A stretch of DNA of 64,000 bases from NCBI GenBank assembly GCA_016716385.1, contig JADJWL010000010.1:1-64000 (forward strand), read 5' to 3'. Numbering within the stretch: position 1 is the stretch's first letter; the number at the start of each line of letters is the position of its first letter. This DNA is from Bryobacterales bacterium. GTDB lineage: Bacteria; Acidobacteriota; Terriglobia; Bryobacterales; Bryobacteraceae. This document shows, one piece after another, positions 10,588 through 19,949 of the stretch. The notes under the pieces are model-generated. The model was not told the origin of the DNA. It ran no database searches and saw only the letters and a program-made list of their open reading frames with translations. Both the position numbers and the translations under genes were made by a program.

Positions 10588-12357
10588 TCACCGCGTCACG
10601 AACACCGGATAGTCATCCACCTCGCCCTCCATCCACCGCGCCAAGAGCCGCGCCTGAATCTCCAGAAGACGCCGGTAGCTCACCCGGTAGTCGAATTGGG
10701 GATGGGTCACCAGCGAGTCCATCCGCAACTCGTAGGCGCGGTAGAAGGCTTTGCGCCCCGCCGGTTTCAACGCCACGCTCTGCCCCACGGCGAGAAAGTC
10801 CGACGGCGTCACCATGCGCGTGTTGATGGCGTTCAGGACCGCCGAATCCGCCACCAGCGGACGGAACGGTTCCATCAGGTCCAGCGCCAGCGCCGGACGG
10901 CCGAACCGCGGCTGATGATAGAAGCCGATCAGGGGATCGAAGCCCACCGCATAACACGTCACCATCAGGTCCTTGGCGAGCATGCTGTAGGCCAGCGACA
11001 GCAGCGCGTTGACGGCATCGCGCGGCGGACGGCGATTGCGGGCGGTGAAGTCCATGCGGAAGATCTCCGGCGCTTCGCGGTCGTCGTCGGCCTTGAGCAT
11101 CCCGTTGAACGCCTGGAAGTAGAGCCGCGCGGCGTTCCCTTCGATGCCCAGCAGTTCTTCGAGCGATGCCGCGCTCTCGGCGCGCTCCACCATCGCTTTC
11201 ATCTCGGCCAGCACGCGGGCCGGGGGTTCGACGTGGTTCCGGAGCAGCATGGTGCGCTGGTTCCGGATCTTGCCCGCCACCAGTTTGCGGGCCAGCCGCA
11301 GGCAGAACCAGGCTTCTTCGGCAAGCCGGAACTGGGTGCGCCGGAGGAACACGTTCTTCGTGTTCATGCCCGTGGTGATCCCGTAGAACCACCCGCCCTG
11401 CGAGAAGTAGCAGACGGGGACACCGCGCTCGCACAGGGTCTGCACGGCCTGCGTCGAGATCTGAATGTTCCCCATCAGATTCAACTGGCAGATCTCGCCC
11501 ATGCGGATTTGCTGTTTGACGGTGTCCTTCTCCTTCACCTGGAGGACGTCGCCGGACTTGCCCACACGGAGCCCCTGGGTATCCAGATAGGCCGGACGGA
11601 GTTCCGAACGCGGCGTGACCAGTTGCCGCACCGTGCCGCGTTCCTGCGCCGGGCCTTTGCGCGGGGGCTCGCCGGGAAACAGCGGCAACTGCGGTCCCGT
11701 GGTTTCGAACTCGCGCGCCCGCAGCGCGTTCGTTTCGTCGGGTAGGCAGATGGGCACGAGCGAGCAGCCGTTGCACTTGGGCGAATCGTCGAGCGGCGGG
11801 GGGATGGCGCCTTCGCGGGCGCACTCCCAGGCCTGCTCGACCAGGGACAGGGTCTCTTCGATGAGCGCCGCGTCGAAGGGCACGCGCACGCGCTGCCGGG
11901 TCCCGGCGTAGAAGACGATGCCTTCGTCGCACGTGTAACCGTTCTCGCGCAGGACGATTGCCTGGACGGCGAGTTGGACGCGGTCGCTCGGCCAGGCGGC
12001 CAGTTCGTGGCCGGCGTCACGCGGTTTGCCGTGCTTGTAGTCCACGGGCGTGACTGTGCCCTGGGCGACATCGAGGAGGTCCATTTTGGCGATGAGCCTG
12101 TGACGGTCGCTGGAAAGGGTGACGGCGCGTGTGCGCAGGTCCTCGTCAAGCTCTTCCGGGGACGGCAGGCCCGCGCCTTCGCGGTCGACGCGCGCGTGCT
12201 GGGCGGCGCCCTCCACGGTGTCGGCGCTTTCGCGGAAGACGCCCTCGACCCATTCGTAGAAGAACAGGCGCGGGCAATAGCAGAACTCGTTGACCATGCG
12301 CGCCGGCAGGTAATCGGGCAGCACGCGTTGTTGGGGGAGGATCGGGAGTGTCGCCAT
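10588..12357 (-). CDS. cas4-cas1: Cas4-Cas1 fusion, CRISPR adaptation nuclease/integrase
   Basis: A 589-residue protein combining PAM/prespacer trimming (Cas4) with spacer integration (Cas1), as known for type I-G systems. The Cas4 half (about 1-215) has Cys26/Cys28 (EFCYCPRLF), the RecB-type motif around Asp93, Asp106 and Lys108 (PVDYKHGK), and the C-terminal cluster Cys195, Cys198, Cys204 for an Fe-S centre. The Cas1 half (about 255-589) keeps Glu406 (GIEGNAARLYF), His481 (GFYHQPRFG) and Asp493/Glu496 (ALDLMEPFRP). It lies 10 bp downstream of cas2 and just upstream of the leader, with GC like the host average. It is intact, with every key residue present. Confidence 0.97.
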   Translation of the reverse strand: MATLPILPQQRVLPDYLPARMVNEFCYCPRLFFYEWVEGVFRESADTVEGAAQHARVDREGAGLPSPEELDEDLRTRAVTLSSDRHRLIAKMDLLDVAQGTVTPVDYKHGKPRDAGHELAAWPSDRVQLAVQAIVLRENGYTCDEGIVFYAGTRQRVRVPFDAALIEETLSLVEQAWECAREGAIPPPLDDSPKCNGCSLVPICLPDETNALRAREFETTGPQLPLFPGEPPRKGPAQERGTVRQLVTPRSELRPAYLDTQGLRVGKSGDVLQVKEKDTVKQQIRMGEICQLNLMGNIQISTQAVQTLCERGVPVCYFSQGGWFYGITTGMNTKNVFLRRTQFRLAEEAWFCLRLARKLVAGKIRNQRTMLLRNHVEPPARVLAEMKAMVERAESAASLEELLGIEGNAARLYFQAFNGMLKADDDREAPEIFRMDFTARNRRPPRDAVNALLSLAYSMLAKDLMVTCYAVGFDPLIGFYHQPRFGRPALALDLMEPFRPLVADSAVLNAINTRMVTPSDFLAVGQSVALKPAGRKAFYRAYELRMDSLVTHPQFDYRVSYRRLLEIQARLLARWMEGEVDDYPVFVTR

Positions 12358-12367
12358 AACGGTTGGG

Positions 12368-12658
12368 TCACACGACGATGCACGGCGCGTCGATGGCCGT
12401 GTACGGTTTGCCGAGGGCGGTGATGACGCGGTCGCCCCGTCCTTCGGCGGGTCCGAGATTGACGAAGAGGACCTGGTCCTCGTCGTGGTGGATCACGCGG
12501 GCAAGTTCGGCGCGGAGCCGGATGAGGTCGGTTTGGGTGAGCTGGCATTCGAAAACGGAGTATTGGAGGTGGTCGCCGTAGCCGCGCATGATTTTGAAGA
12601 CGCGGCGGAGGCGCTTGTCCTCGCAGATGTCGTAGCAGACGAGGTAGCTTGTGCGCAT
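12368..12658 (-). CDS. cas2: Cas2, CRISPR adaptation subunit
   Basis: 96 residues, normal length for Cas2. It begins MRTSYLVCYDICEDKRLRRV, the ferredoxin-like first strand with the conserved Asp (YDI), and continues with GYGDHLQYSVFEC, typical of the second half of the fold. It would form the central dimer of the Cas1-Cas2 integrase with the Cas4-Cas1 fusion encoded 10 bp downstream. The ATG follows 9 bp after the stop of the HUH transposase gene, with an AAGG ribosome site inside the end of that gene, so the two genes should be co-transcribed and possibly coupled. Confidence 0.95.
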   Translation of the reverse strand: MRTSYLVCYDICEDKRLRRVFKIMRGYGDHLQYSVFECQLTQTDLIRLRAELARVIHHDEDQVLFVNLGPAEGRGDRVITALGKPYTAIDAPCIVV

Positions 12659-12667
12659 GGGGAAACC

Positions 12668-13135
12668 TTATCGCGCGGCGTACCAGGCGGTGCGCGCGCC
12701 CTGTTGGTCGAGGACGTAGGCGATGGCGCGTTCGACGGCGGCCCGGCCGCGAAGTTCGGCGACATGGCCGTAGCGGGTCCAGCGGGGAGCGACGGCGCCC
12801 ATGTGGCGGTTGAGGCTGGTGGAGGCGGCCGCCTTGGCGGCGCGGAGGACGGCGATGCCGGCGGCTTCGGCGGCGGCGACGAGGTGCACGTGGCAGGGCC
12901 GGACGTGGAGGGCGATCAAGAGCCACGCGCGCCGGGAGGCGATGGCGACGATGGCATCGCGGACGAGGGACATGGTGCGGCCGTCGAGGCGGAAGGGCGC
13001 GGCGCGGAGGCGCTTCTGTTCGGAGAGGACCCAGCCGCGGTTGGGGCTGACGGGTCCGAGGGCGCGGCTGCGGGAGCCGCGCTCGTCGCCGTGGAGCCAG
13101 GAGCCGTACGTGGTGAAGGTGATGAGGTAGTGCAT
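12668..13135 (-). CDS. Y1/HUH transposase-like protein in the cas adaptation operon
   Basis: 155 residues of the IS200-like/REP-associated (RAYT) Y1 transposase superfamily, single-strand DNA nucleases forming a 5'-phosphotyrosine link. The start MHYLITFTTYGSWLHGDERG is typical of the group. The HUH motif is His82-Val-His84 (HVRPCHVHLV) and the probable nucleophile is Tyr140 in AIAYVLDQQG, with Gln144 four residues on as in RAYT proteins. All catalytic residues look intact and the length is only slightly short. It is the first gene of the unit followed by cas2 (9 bp) and cas4-cas1. No flanking IS ends are evident. It could be a domesticated partner or a chance insertion; the tight spacing and intact frame favour retention. 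Confidence 0.85.
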   Translation of the reverse strand: MHYLITFTTYGSWLHGDERGSRSRALGPVSPNRGWVLSEQKRLRAAPFRLDGRTMSLVRDAIVAIASRRAWLLIALHVRPCHVHLVAAAEAAGIAVLRAAKAAASTSLNRHMGAVAPRWTRYGHVAELRGRAAVERAIAYVLDQQGARTAWYAAR

Positions 13136-13382
13136 TAGGAATATAGTGGGCGCGGGCGGGGATTTTTCTCAGGGAAATTTGGGCGAGGGGCTCGGGCGGG
13201 CAGGCAGCTTGCGCAGGCGGCTATTGAGAACGGCGGCCGGAGGGTGATTCGCGCTAAGGTCGATTCAGAGAGATCTGAAGGGGTAAGGATGTAGATCCGT
13301 ATTCACACGGCTGCACGCTACTCCTCCACCCTCGCAGTGGAGTGATTTGTTAGTATATTGATGAATCATCGTTGACACGGAG
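13136..13382. promoter_or_regulatory. Divergent promoter region between adaptation and effector operons
   Basis: 247 bp without a gene. Rightward, TATATT at 13354-13359 could be the -10 box for cas3, 23 nt before its ATG. A hairpin CTCCAC-(7 nt)-GTGGAG at 13324-13342 lies just upstream and could be an operator. Leftward, TATATT (13145-13140) lies 4 nt before the transposase ATG. No good -35 boxes were recognised. No anti-repeat or second array fragment was seen here. Confidence 0.5.
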
Positions 13383-16256
13383 ATGAATTCTCAGACCGAC
13401 AACATCGGCCGCTACCGTTCACTGTTCAGTCGGGCGACGGAGACGGCCTCGCCGCTTCCTTGGCAGGAGCGACTTGCCATGGCCGATGCACTGCCGGAGG
13501 TCGCCGAAATACCCACGGGCCAAGGCAAGACCGCCGGTGCGATCCTCGCGTGGGTGTGGAACAGGCGATTCTCCGAGGAAGAGAAACGGAGCCGGACACC
13601 CCGCCGGCTTGTTTACTGCCTGCCGATGCGCGTTCTCGTCGAACAGACACGCGATGAAGTGGTGAGATGGTTATCGCGACTCGACTTGCTGGCGGGGAAC
13701 GCCCTCTGGGATCGAACGGGTGAGGGCAACTACCCGACCAGAGAATCGCGTCTGCAGTCCTATGAGCCCGTGATGGAAGCGTCAGCCGTTGGGCGCTGGG
13801 CGGAATCCAACGGCAATTGCGGAGAGCACCGGATTGCCGTGCATTTGCTCCTTGGCGGCCAGGAGAGAACGGAATGGGCCCTCTGGCCAGACCGGGACGC
13901 AGTTCTGATTGGGACGCAGGACATGCTGCTCTCGCGCGCTATGAACCGTGGCTATGCAGCAGGGCGAGCCCGCTGGCCTCTTGAGTTTGGCTTCTTGAAT
14001 AACGATTGCTTCTGGGTCTTCGATGAAATCCAATTGATGAGCACCGGCCTTGCCACCAGTCTCCAACTGGATGCATGGCGAGAAACACTGCTGCTGCGCC
14101 CGACAGCGTCGGACTTCTTGAAGCCAACTCGAAATCATGGCGCAAAGCCATGCACTTCACTTTGGATGAGCGCGACGATGGCTCAGCACTGGTTGGAAAA
14201 GGCTGTCGATTGGGAACCGAACGCCAAACAGGGATGGGACAGGCGCGTTCAGCTGAGCCCAGAGGAGCGGACGAATGGACAGCTTCGGACCGCTCAACTC
14301 TTTAAAGCAAAGAAGCGGATTGATTCGAAGCCAGCCGCCAAGCTCGAGAGACCGAAGACGAAAGACAACAAGGTGGATAAGCCCGACGCCGATCGGAAGC
14401 AGAGCGCGTACATGGAGCAGTTTTCGGCCCATATCCGCAAGAACCACGCGCCTTCCGGTTTGACGCTAGTCATCGTCAACACAGTCGACCGTGCGACGGC
14501 CCTTTTCCAGTACCTGAAGCAGGGCGACCTCCCGGGGGTTGACGTTCGGCTGATTCACTCTCGGTTCCGACCCTTGGAGCGCAAAGGATGGCGCGACTTC
14601 CTCAACAGAAGGGACTTGACGCCTCGCATCCTGGTCTCAACACAGGTGGTGGAAGCCGGCGTGGATCTCTCGGCGGTGGTTCTCTATACGGAATTGGCCC
14701 CCTGGGCCTCTTTGGTACAGCGATTCGGCCGTTGCGCGCGGTACCCCGGTGAATCCGGAGTCGCCTATTGGCTCGATCTTGACCTCGGAAGCGAGAAGCA
14801 ATCTGTCGATCACTGGGCAAAGCCGTACGGAAGGGCGGAACTGACGGCCGCGCGTGACGTGATGAGCAGTCTGAACGACGTTGGGCTAGAGTCATTGTCG
14901 GCGATCAAGGATCCTGCGCTGTTCCCATACGAACCACGGTTCATTCCGCGCGACAAGGACTTGTTCGACCTTTTCGATACGACTCCCGATCTGACCGGCG
15001 CCGACATCGATGTGTCCCGCTTCATTCGCGACGGTGAAGAACTTGATGTGCAAGTCTTCTGGCGGGTCGTTTCGGAATCAGGGCCGCAGAAGAGAGACCT
15101 GCCTACCCGTGAAGAACTGTGTCCGGTGGCGGTCTATCGTTTTCGTGAAGCCCTGCCGCAGTTGTGCAAGGCTGACCGAGTCTGGCGCCGCAATTACCGC
15201 AAGGGATGGGAGCTTGTGGATGCGCGTGACGCTAATTCCATCTACCCGGGGCAGGTCTATCTGCTTGAGAGATCCTGCTGTGGTTACGACAGGCAAATCG
15301 GTTGGACCGGCAATCCGAATGATTCTGATTTCGAACTGCCTGCTACAGTCACACTGCCAACAAAGGAAAGCCGACAGGAATATGAGGAGGACTCGGAGGA
15401 TCTGTCCCAGTTTGAACAGAACCAATGGCTGAGCGTTCGACAGCACACTATTCACGTATGTCAGAAGCTGGATGAGATCCTGCGCGATTGTGTTTGTTTG
15501 CCAGAACGAGAGAAGCACGTGCTCCGCCTCGCCGCCCGGTGGCATGATCGTGGCAAGGCCCACCCCGTCTTCCAGTCAAGGATCGAGTTGACCAATGAAG
15601 CTGCGCGGAAGCTCGGCGGCAAGCCAGTAGCCAAGGCTCCAAATTCGGCTTGGCGGAAGAACGGTACTCGACCGGGGTTCCGCCATGAACTGGCGAGCGC
15701 TCTGGCGATACTGGAAACGCTCCGTCAGTCCGCCCCTTCTCACGATGTATTCGCTTGGCCGGATTGTCTTGTTCCGCCGACGTTTGGTACAGCGTTGTCG
15801 AGTTCGGCGAACGATACTCTCACGTCTGAACTTGTGGGCCTGTCGCCAGACGAACTGGATTTACTTGTCTATCTGGTTGCCGCTCACCACGGCAAGGTGC
15901 GGATGTCCATCCGGAGTTCGCCCGACGACGATCGCGCCGATGTAGCTGATGCCTGTCCCGAGGACAAGAGGCAGGCTCGCGGAGTCCGTGACGGTGACAG
16001 ACTGCCGCCTTGCGAAGTTCCGTCGAGCGACTTGAAAGACGGCTTGGTTGCCCCTGAAGTGACCCTGAACCTCGATCTGATGGAATTGGGGTTGTCTGGA
16101 CAGTATGGTGCTTCCTGGCGCGAGCGGATGCAGATGTTGCTTGAGCGGCTCGGGCCATTCCGCCTAGCCTTCCTCGAAGGTCTGTTGCGAGCAGCGGACT
16201 GCCGTGCGAGCCAGGACGAGGACAGGCCGGCGGAGGCTGCCACGGTCGAAGGCTAG
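13383..16256 (+). CDS. cas3: Cas3 helicase-nuclease, C-terminal HD (type I-G)
   Basis: 957 residues. It unwinds and degrades target DNA recruited by Cascade. Walker A is at 44-50 (PTGQGKT), the DExH motif is Asp214-Glu-Ile-Gln (VFDEIQLMS), and helicase motifs V/VI are in STQVVEAGVDLS and LVQRFGRCARY. The HD nuclease follows the helicase instead of preceding it: WHDRGKAHP with His721-Asp722, then RHELASAL and VAAHHGKVR. This helicase-HD order is characteristic of I-U/I-G Cas3. An insert rich in Lys/Asp around 310-345 looks like a flexible linker. It is the first gene of the effector operon; csx17 starts 3 bp after its stop. GC is near 57%, below the flanking genes. The ATG has a GGAG directly adjacent, so the start is probable rather than certain. 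Confidence 0.95.
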   Translation: MNSQTDNIGRYRSLFSRATETASPLPWQERLAMADALPEVAEIPTGQGKTAGAILAWVWNRRFSEEEKRSRTPRRLVYCLPMRVLVEQTRDEVVRWLSRLDLLAGNALWDRTGEGNYPTRESRLQSYEPVMEASAVGRWAESNGNCGEHRIAVHLLLGGQERTEWALWPDRDAVLIGTQDMLLSRAMNRGYAAGRARWPLEFGFLNNDCFWVFDEIQLMSTGLATSLQLDAWRETLLLRPTASDFLKPTRNHGAKPCTSLWMSATMAQHWLEKAVDWEPNAKQGWDRRVQLSPEERTNGQLRTAQLFKAKKRIDSKPAAKLERPKTKDNKVDKPDADRKQSAYMEQFSAHIRKNHAPSGLTLVIVNTVDRATALFQYLKQGDLPGVDVRLIHSRFRPLERKGWRDFLNRRDLTPRILVSTQVVEAGVDLSAVVLYTELAPWASLVQRFGRCARYPGESGVAYWLDLDLGSEKQSVDHWAKPYGRAELTAARDVMSSLNDVGLESLSAIKDPALFPYEPRFIPRDKDLFDLFDTTPDLTGADIDVSRFIRDGEELDVQVFWRVVSESGPQKRDLPTREELCPVAVYRFREALPQLCKADRVWRRNYRKGWELVDARDANSIYPGQVYLLERSCCGYDRQIGWTGNPNDSDFELPATVTLPTKESRQEYEEDSEDLSQFEQNQWLSVRQHTIHVCQKLDEILRDCVCLPEREKHVLRLAARWHDRGKAHPVFQSRIELTNEAARKLGGKPVAKAPNSAWRKNGTRPGFRHELASALAILETLRQSAPSHDVFAWPDCLVPPTFGTALSSSANDTLTSELVGLSPDELDLLVYLVAAHHGKVRMSIRSSPDDDRADVADACPEDKRQARGVRDGDRLPPCEVPSSDLKDGLVAPEVTLNLDLMELGLSGQYGASWRERMQMLLERLGPFRLAFLEGLLRAADCRASQDEDRPAEAATVEG

Positions 16257-16259
16257 CAT

Positions 16260-18746
16260 ATGGTGGGATACGTTCTCAAGTTGCGTGGCTGCACGCCGGA
16301 ACCCCTCGGCAACTATCTGAAGGGACTTGGCGTGTTTCGGCTGATCGCTGAGCAGGCCGATCCACGGGCACGAGCTTGGTGGCAGGATGGCTTCCTCCAC
16401 ATTCTCCAGAGCAGGTGGTTCGAGTCCGATTCTCGTGGAAACGAGGACCGGATGACGGATTGGTTGCTACAAGGATGCCATTTCACTCCGCTTGTTGCAC
16501 CGTGGCGGAAAGGAACTGGTTACCTGCCTGGCGGTGAAAGAAAGGAAGGCGCCGAAGCGCTTCGGGGTTTGCTGTGTGCTCGGCATCCGGGAACAAAGGA
16601 ATTCCGAAAAGCCTTCGTTGACTTCGCGCGGAGTCGTGGGATGACATTGGGCTGCCATCCCGCGCATTGGCTGGCGAGAATGCAGCAGGCAAGCACCCTA
16701 GTAACCGACGCCGAGCTACATCGGACACTCCGGAATCTGGTTCGCTCCGCATCCACTTTGAGTTGGCTTGATGCAGTCGGAACCGTGCGAGCGAGCGGTA
16801 ATGATAGGGAGTCGCCCGATTGGTTCCGGATCTTGGCAAACGGCGGCGGAGAAGCGAGCGGTCATTACGTCATCAATCATCAGCAGCGCCTACAAGTCGC
16901 CCTGATGGGAGATCAGGCTGTCAGCAGGCAACGGCTAAAATCCAGCTTGTTTGCAACGAATCACCCCGATTCCCTTGAAGCAAACTCGATGGGAGCGATG
17001 TATTACCCCTCGCTCATGAAAGCGCCCAACGTTGGTCAGGACTTCCTTCCGGATCCACAGAGGCGCGTCAATCCGTGGGACTTCATTTTGCTCCTAGAAG
17101 GCAGCCTCGTATGGTCACTGGCAGCAAACAGAAGACAAGGAGTAACGAAGGAACGCAGTTCCTTCCCCTTCTACTGCCGATCCTCCTTGGGTGGCACGAC
17201 TGCGATCGGACCTAAAGAAGTTGAAGGCGCCGAAAACTCAATCGCAAACGGGGAACTCTGGTGTCCTATCTGGAGCCGTCCGGCACTACTGACTGAACTT
17301 CGTCGAATTTTTGGGGAGGGACGACTGCAAGTCGGAGAGCACGAGTGTTCCCGCTCACTGGAGTTCGCTGTTGCAATGAAAGGATTCGGCATCGATCGCG
17401 GTATCGACGCCTTTTATCGCTATTCCCTGCTGGAACGAAGCGGCTCTGGGAGGCAGACAACACTGCTGGCGATTCCTTGCGGTTGTTTTGTTCCCAGTCG
17501 GTCGACCAGTGTCTCACTCTTGGTCGAACTCCAACGGTTTGCAGAGGATATTTCGGCAACTCTTGTGGATAGCGGTCAGCAGCAGCGCCGTTTGCTGTAC
17601 GCAAGAGCCGAATTCGAGCGAACTTGGTTCGCCGCGACCACATCGGCTTCCGCAAAGACCTCGGGTGGTCTTGGCCCCCTCTTCGAAGATGTACTCGTTT
17701 CAGCGGGACGGCTTATGCGGGAGCTCGGAACCAATACCGGGAAACCTGGCGTCGCGAAAGTCAAGAGGAGCGGAAATATAGTTGAGAAACGAATTCCTCC
17801 TGTCAGGTCGCTCAGTGTCGGTTGGAACGAGGTCCTTGGGACTTGCGGCGATTCGGCCAGTCGTATCGCCCACGCAATCGCCGGCGTCTCAGCTTGGGGC
17901 AGGCTGTCTGAAGGCGGCAGGCAGGATACGGCTGTCGACGCTTTGCGGGTGAACCTGTTCCCGATGCGCAGGGATGGGAGGTACTGGAGTTGGGATGAAA
18001 CTTCACGAGCAGCCGTTTGGTCCCGAGGCGCAGGACTCGACGCTAACTTGGCCGCCGTACTGAGGCGCCGGCTGGTCGATGCTCAACGCGGTACGGGCGA
18101 TGGATTGCCCCTTTGGAGCGATTTCGGAGCAGGCTTTGATGATCTTCTCGCGTTCTGGCGCGGGAACCTCGACCATAGCCAACTCAGCAACCTGATCCAC
18201 GCCTACTCGCTCCTGCAGTCCCACGGAGGAGATTCGGCATCCCGCGACGCAGTCCAGATCCGAGTCGACCCGACGCCAGATCTCCAGACAGGACTAGTCT
18301 GGTTCAGCCCGGACGGGCAGCCACGGACACGGCTGGAGCCAATCGAATGGCAAGGCCGAAAATTACTCTCGAACCCGGAATTCGAGGCTGCTCTGGAATT
18401 ACCGCGAATCTATCACGTCCTCAAGCTTTGCTTCGTCGGCGGGCGGCTGCCTCGCAGGCCAGCAGAGGGCCAAACAGTGCAGCGTTCCGGCGATGAGCCG
18501 TTTCCGCCAGCCTGCCTGGACGTGCTTTCCCTTCTCGAGGCGGCACGGGTTTCGGAAGCAGTTCGTACCGCTGCGCGCCGCCTGGCTGCGAAGGGCTATC
18601 CGACGCTGCTTAGAGATTCCGATCTAGATGGACTGAGTTTGGATGCCGACCGGTGCCGCCGACTTGCAGCGATGTTGTTGATACCCGTGAGGCATGCGGG
18701 TGTCTCAGCAGGTCTTGCAGTGAAACCGTTGGGCATTTCCTCATAA
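16260..18746 (+). CDS. csx17: Csx17, large subunit (Cas8) of type I-G Cascade
   Basis: 828 residues, normal for Csx17. The opening MVGYVLKLRGCTPEPLGNYL followed by KGLGVFRLIAEQADP is diagnostic of the family. It would recognise the PAM and help recruit Cas3 within the effector complex. Other family-like blocks are GAMYYPSLMKAPNVGQDFLP and NPWDFILLLEGSLVW in the middle. No nuclease motif is expected or seen. The gene starts 3 bp after cas3 and is followed 12 bp later by csb1. Sampled stretches have a GC content as low as about 52%, clearly below the genome average and the adaptation genes. Confidence 0.93.
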   Translation: MVGYVLKLRGCTPEPLGNYLKGLGVFRLIAEQADPRARAWWQDGFLHILQSRWFESDSRGNEDRMTDWLLQGCHFTPLVAPWRKGTGYLPGGERKEGAEALRGLLCARHPGTKEFRKAFVDFARSRGMTLGCHPAHWLARMQQASTLVTDAELHRTLRNLVRSASTLSWLDAVGTVRASGNDRESPDWFRILANGGGEASGHYVINHQQRLQVALMGDQAVSRQRLKSSLFATNHPDSLEANSMGAMYYPSLMKAPNVGQDFLPDPQRRVNPWDFILLLEGSLVWSLAANRRQGVTKERSSFPFYCRSSLGGTTAIGPKEVEGAENSIANGELWCPIWSRPALLTELRRIFGEGRLQVGEHECSRSLEFAVAMKGFGIDRGIDAFYRYSLLERSGSGRQTTLLAIPCGCFVPSRSTSVSLLVELQRFAEDISATLVDSGQQQRRLLYARAEFERTWFAATTSASAKTSGGLGPLFEDVLVSAGRLMRELGTNTGKPGVAKVKRSGNIVEKRIPPVRSLSVGWNEVLGTCGDSASRIAHAIAGVSAWGRLSEGGRQDTAVDALRVNLFPMRRDGRYWSWDETSRAAVWSRGAGLDANLAAVLRRRLVDAQRGTGDGLPLWSDFGAGFDDLLAFWRGNLDHSQLSNLIHAYSLLQSHGGDSASRDAVQIRVDPTPDLQTGLVWFSPDGQPRTRLEPIEWQGRKLLSNPEFEAALELPRIYHVLKLCFVGGRLPRRPAEGQTVQRSGDEPFPPACLDVLSLLEAARVSEAVRTAARRLAAKGYPTLLRDSDLDGLSLDADRCRRLAAMLLIPVRHAGVSAGLAVKPLGISS

Positions 18747-18758
18747 GGAGAACATATT

Positions 18759-19949
18759 ATGTCGCTTGACCTTTCCCCTCTCGATGGTGCGGCAAGGCTT
18801 CTGGTGGAAGCGGAACTCACAGTTGAGTCTGGCGGGGGCCGGTTTCAGTCCACCGGATTCCCTGATCTAGGACCGGCGTTGTTTCGGGGTGCCGACGGGG
18901 CCGACTGGCTCCTAGTTGAATCTCCTCAGTCCATGGCAAATCGGCTAGAACTCGCTTGCTGGGATGAGGCTGCCGAGCGCTTCGATCCGGTTTGCGACGG
19001 CATACCATTCATTCGCTCTGAGGTCACCGTTGGCGGCGAGAAGTCCGTCACAAGCACCGTTCAGGAGTCGCATCGACTAGCCTCACCGTATATCCTCGAC
19101 GGGGTGCTGGAGGGTAAAAATAGGGTGTGGGAAATACTCAAAGCGTCCAGCGAGCATCCGAAGGGACTCGGCCTTTTAGAGAATCGCCCGTTTCTTCTTC
19201 GAAACCATGCAAGTAGGCTGCTAAGGCTTGATCCAGGCTCGCTGCTTCACGGGGTGTGGCTCAGCACAAAAGTCGAGGGCAGTGGACGCCAGAAGAAGGC
19301 GCTTTGCGGCGGCAAGGTCCGCTTCCCTCGAATGTTGTCTGCGTACATCGAAGCGCAGAGTCCACAGTTGGTGAATTCCGGCGGCGTCAAACGAGAGCGT
19401 ATTCTCGATCAAGCAGAAGCCGGGACCACAGATGCGGAATCCGGATTCGGATCAATACCATACCCGCGAACTGAATTTACCTCGGCGAATCTCCGTGCCT
19501 TCTTCTCCCTTGACCTTCAGCTGCTACGAACGCTGGCGCTCGGCGAGCGGGAGGACAAGCGTGAGAACGAAGTGACGAAGCGGGTACCTAGAGTCCAGGC
19601 ACTCAAGCAGGGGCAGGGAGATTTCACCAATGAGGAAGCATTTTTGATCGTTTGGGCGCTCTACAAGATTGACCGTTTTCTGTCCCACGGCCTCACCCTT
19701 CGCAGTAACTGCAGGTTGACGTGTCGTGCCGCCCATGCAAGAAGTCCAGCAGGGTTTTCCTGGCAGACCGATCTAGAGGCCGCACTGAAGACGCTTCGCG
19801 GACAACTCTTCAGCATCAGTGAAACAGAGGAGGACGCGTGGAAAAAGCGAAACGTACTCACTGTGGCTTGGTCTGGCACTGCATCCGCCGATGACACCGC
19901 CGGCGCGACTGAAGGTCATTCCAACGCCGACGGCACCACAAATCAATGA
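18759..19949 (+). CDS. csb1: Csb1 (GSU0053 family), Cas7 backbone subunit
   Basis: 396 residues. It is the Cas7 homologue of type I-G systems, forming the helical backbone along the crRNA. Recognisable features are the N-terminal DGAARLLVEAELTVESG with FQSTGFPDLGPALF, the VESPQSMANRLEL block that defines the family, and ALCGGKVRFPRMLSAYIEAQ in the middle. AAGGAG precedes the ATG by eight bases. Its stop overlaps the csb2 start by four bases (ATGA), so production of the two subunits is coupled. Confidence 0.94.
   Translation: MSLDLSPLDGAARLLVEAELTVESGGGRFQSTGFPDLGPALFRGADGADWLLVESPQSMANRLELACWDEAAERFDPVCDGIPFIRSEVTVGGEKSVTSTVQESHRLASPYILDGVLEGKNRVWEILKASSEHPKGLGLLENRPFLLRNHASRLLRLDPGSLLHGVWLSTKVEGSGRQKKALCGGKVRFPRMLSAYIEAQSPQLVNSGGVKRERILDQAEAGTTDAESGFGSIPYPRTEFTSANLRAFFSLDLQLLRTLALGEREDKRENEVTKRVPRVQALKQGQGDFTNEEAFLIVWALYKIDRFLSHGLTLRSNCRLTCRAAHARSPAGFSWQTDLEAALKTLRGQLFSISETEEDAWKKRNVLTVAWSGTASADDTAGATEGHSNADGTTNQ

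Noticed and set aside
10378..11745. 455-codon plus-strand frame over leader and cas4-cas1
   Set aside because: It is antisense to the cas4-cas1 fusion, whose catalytic residues are all on the minus strand.
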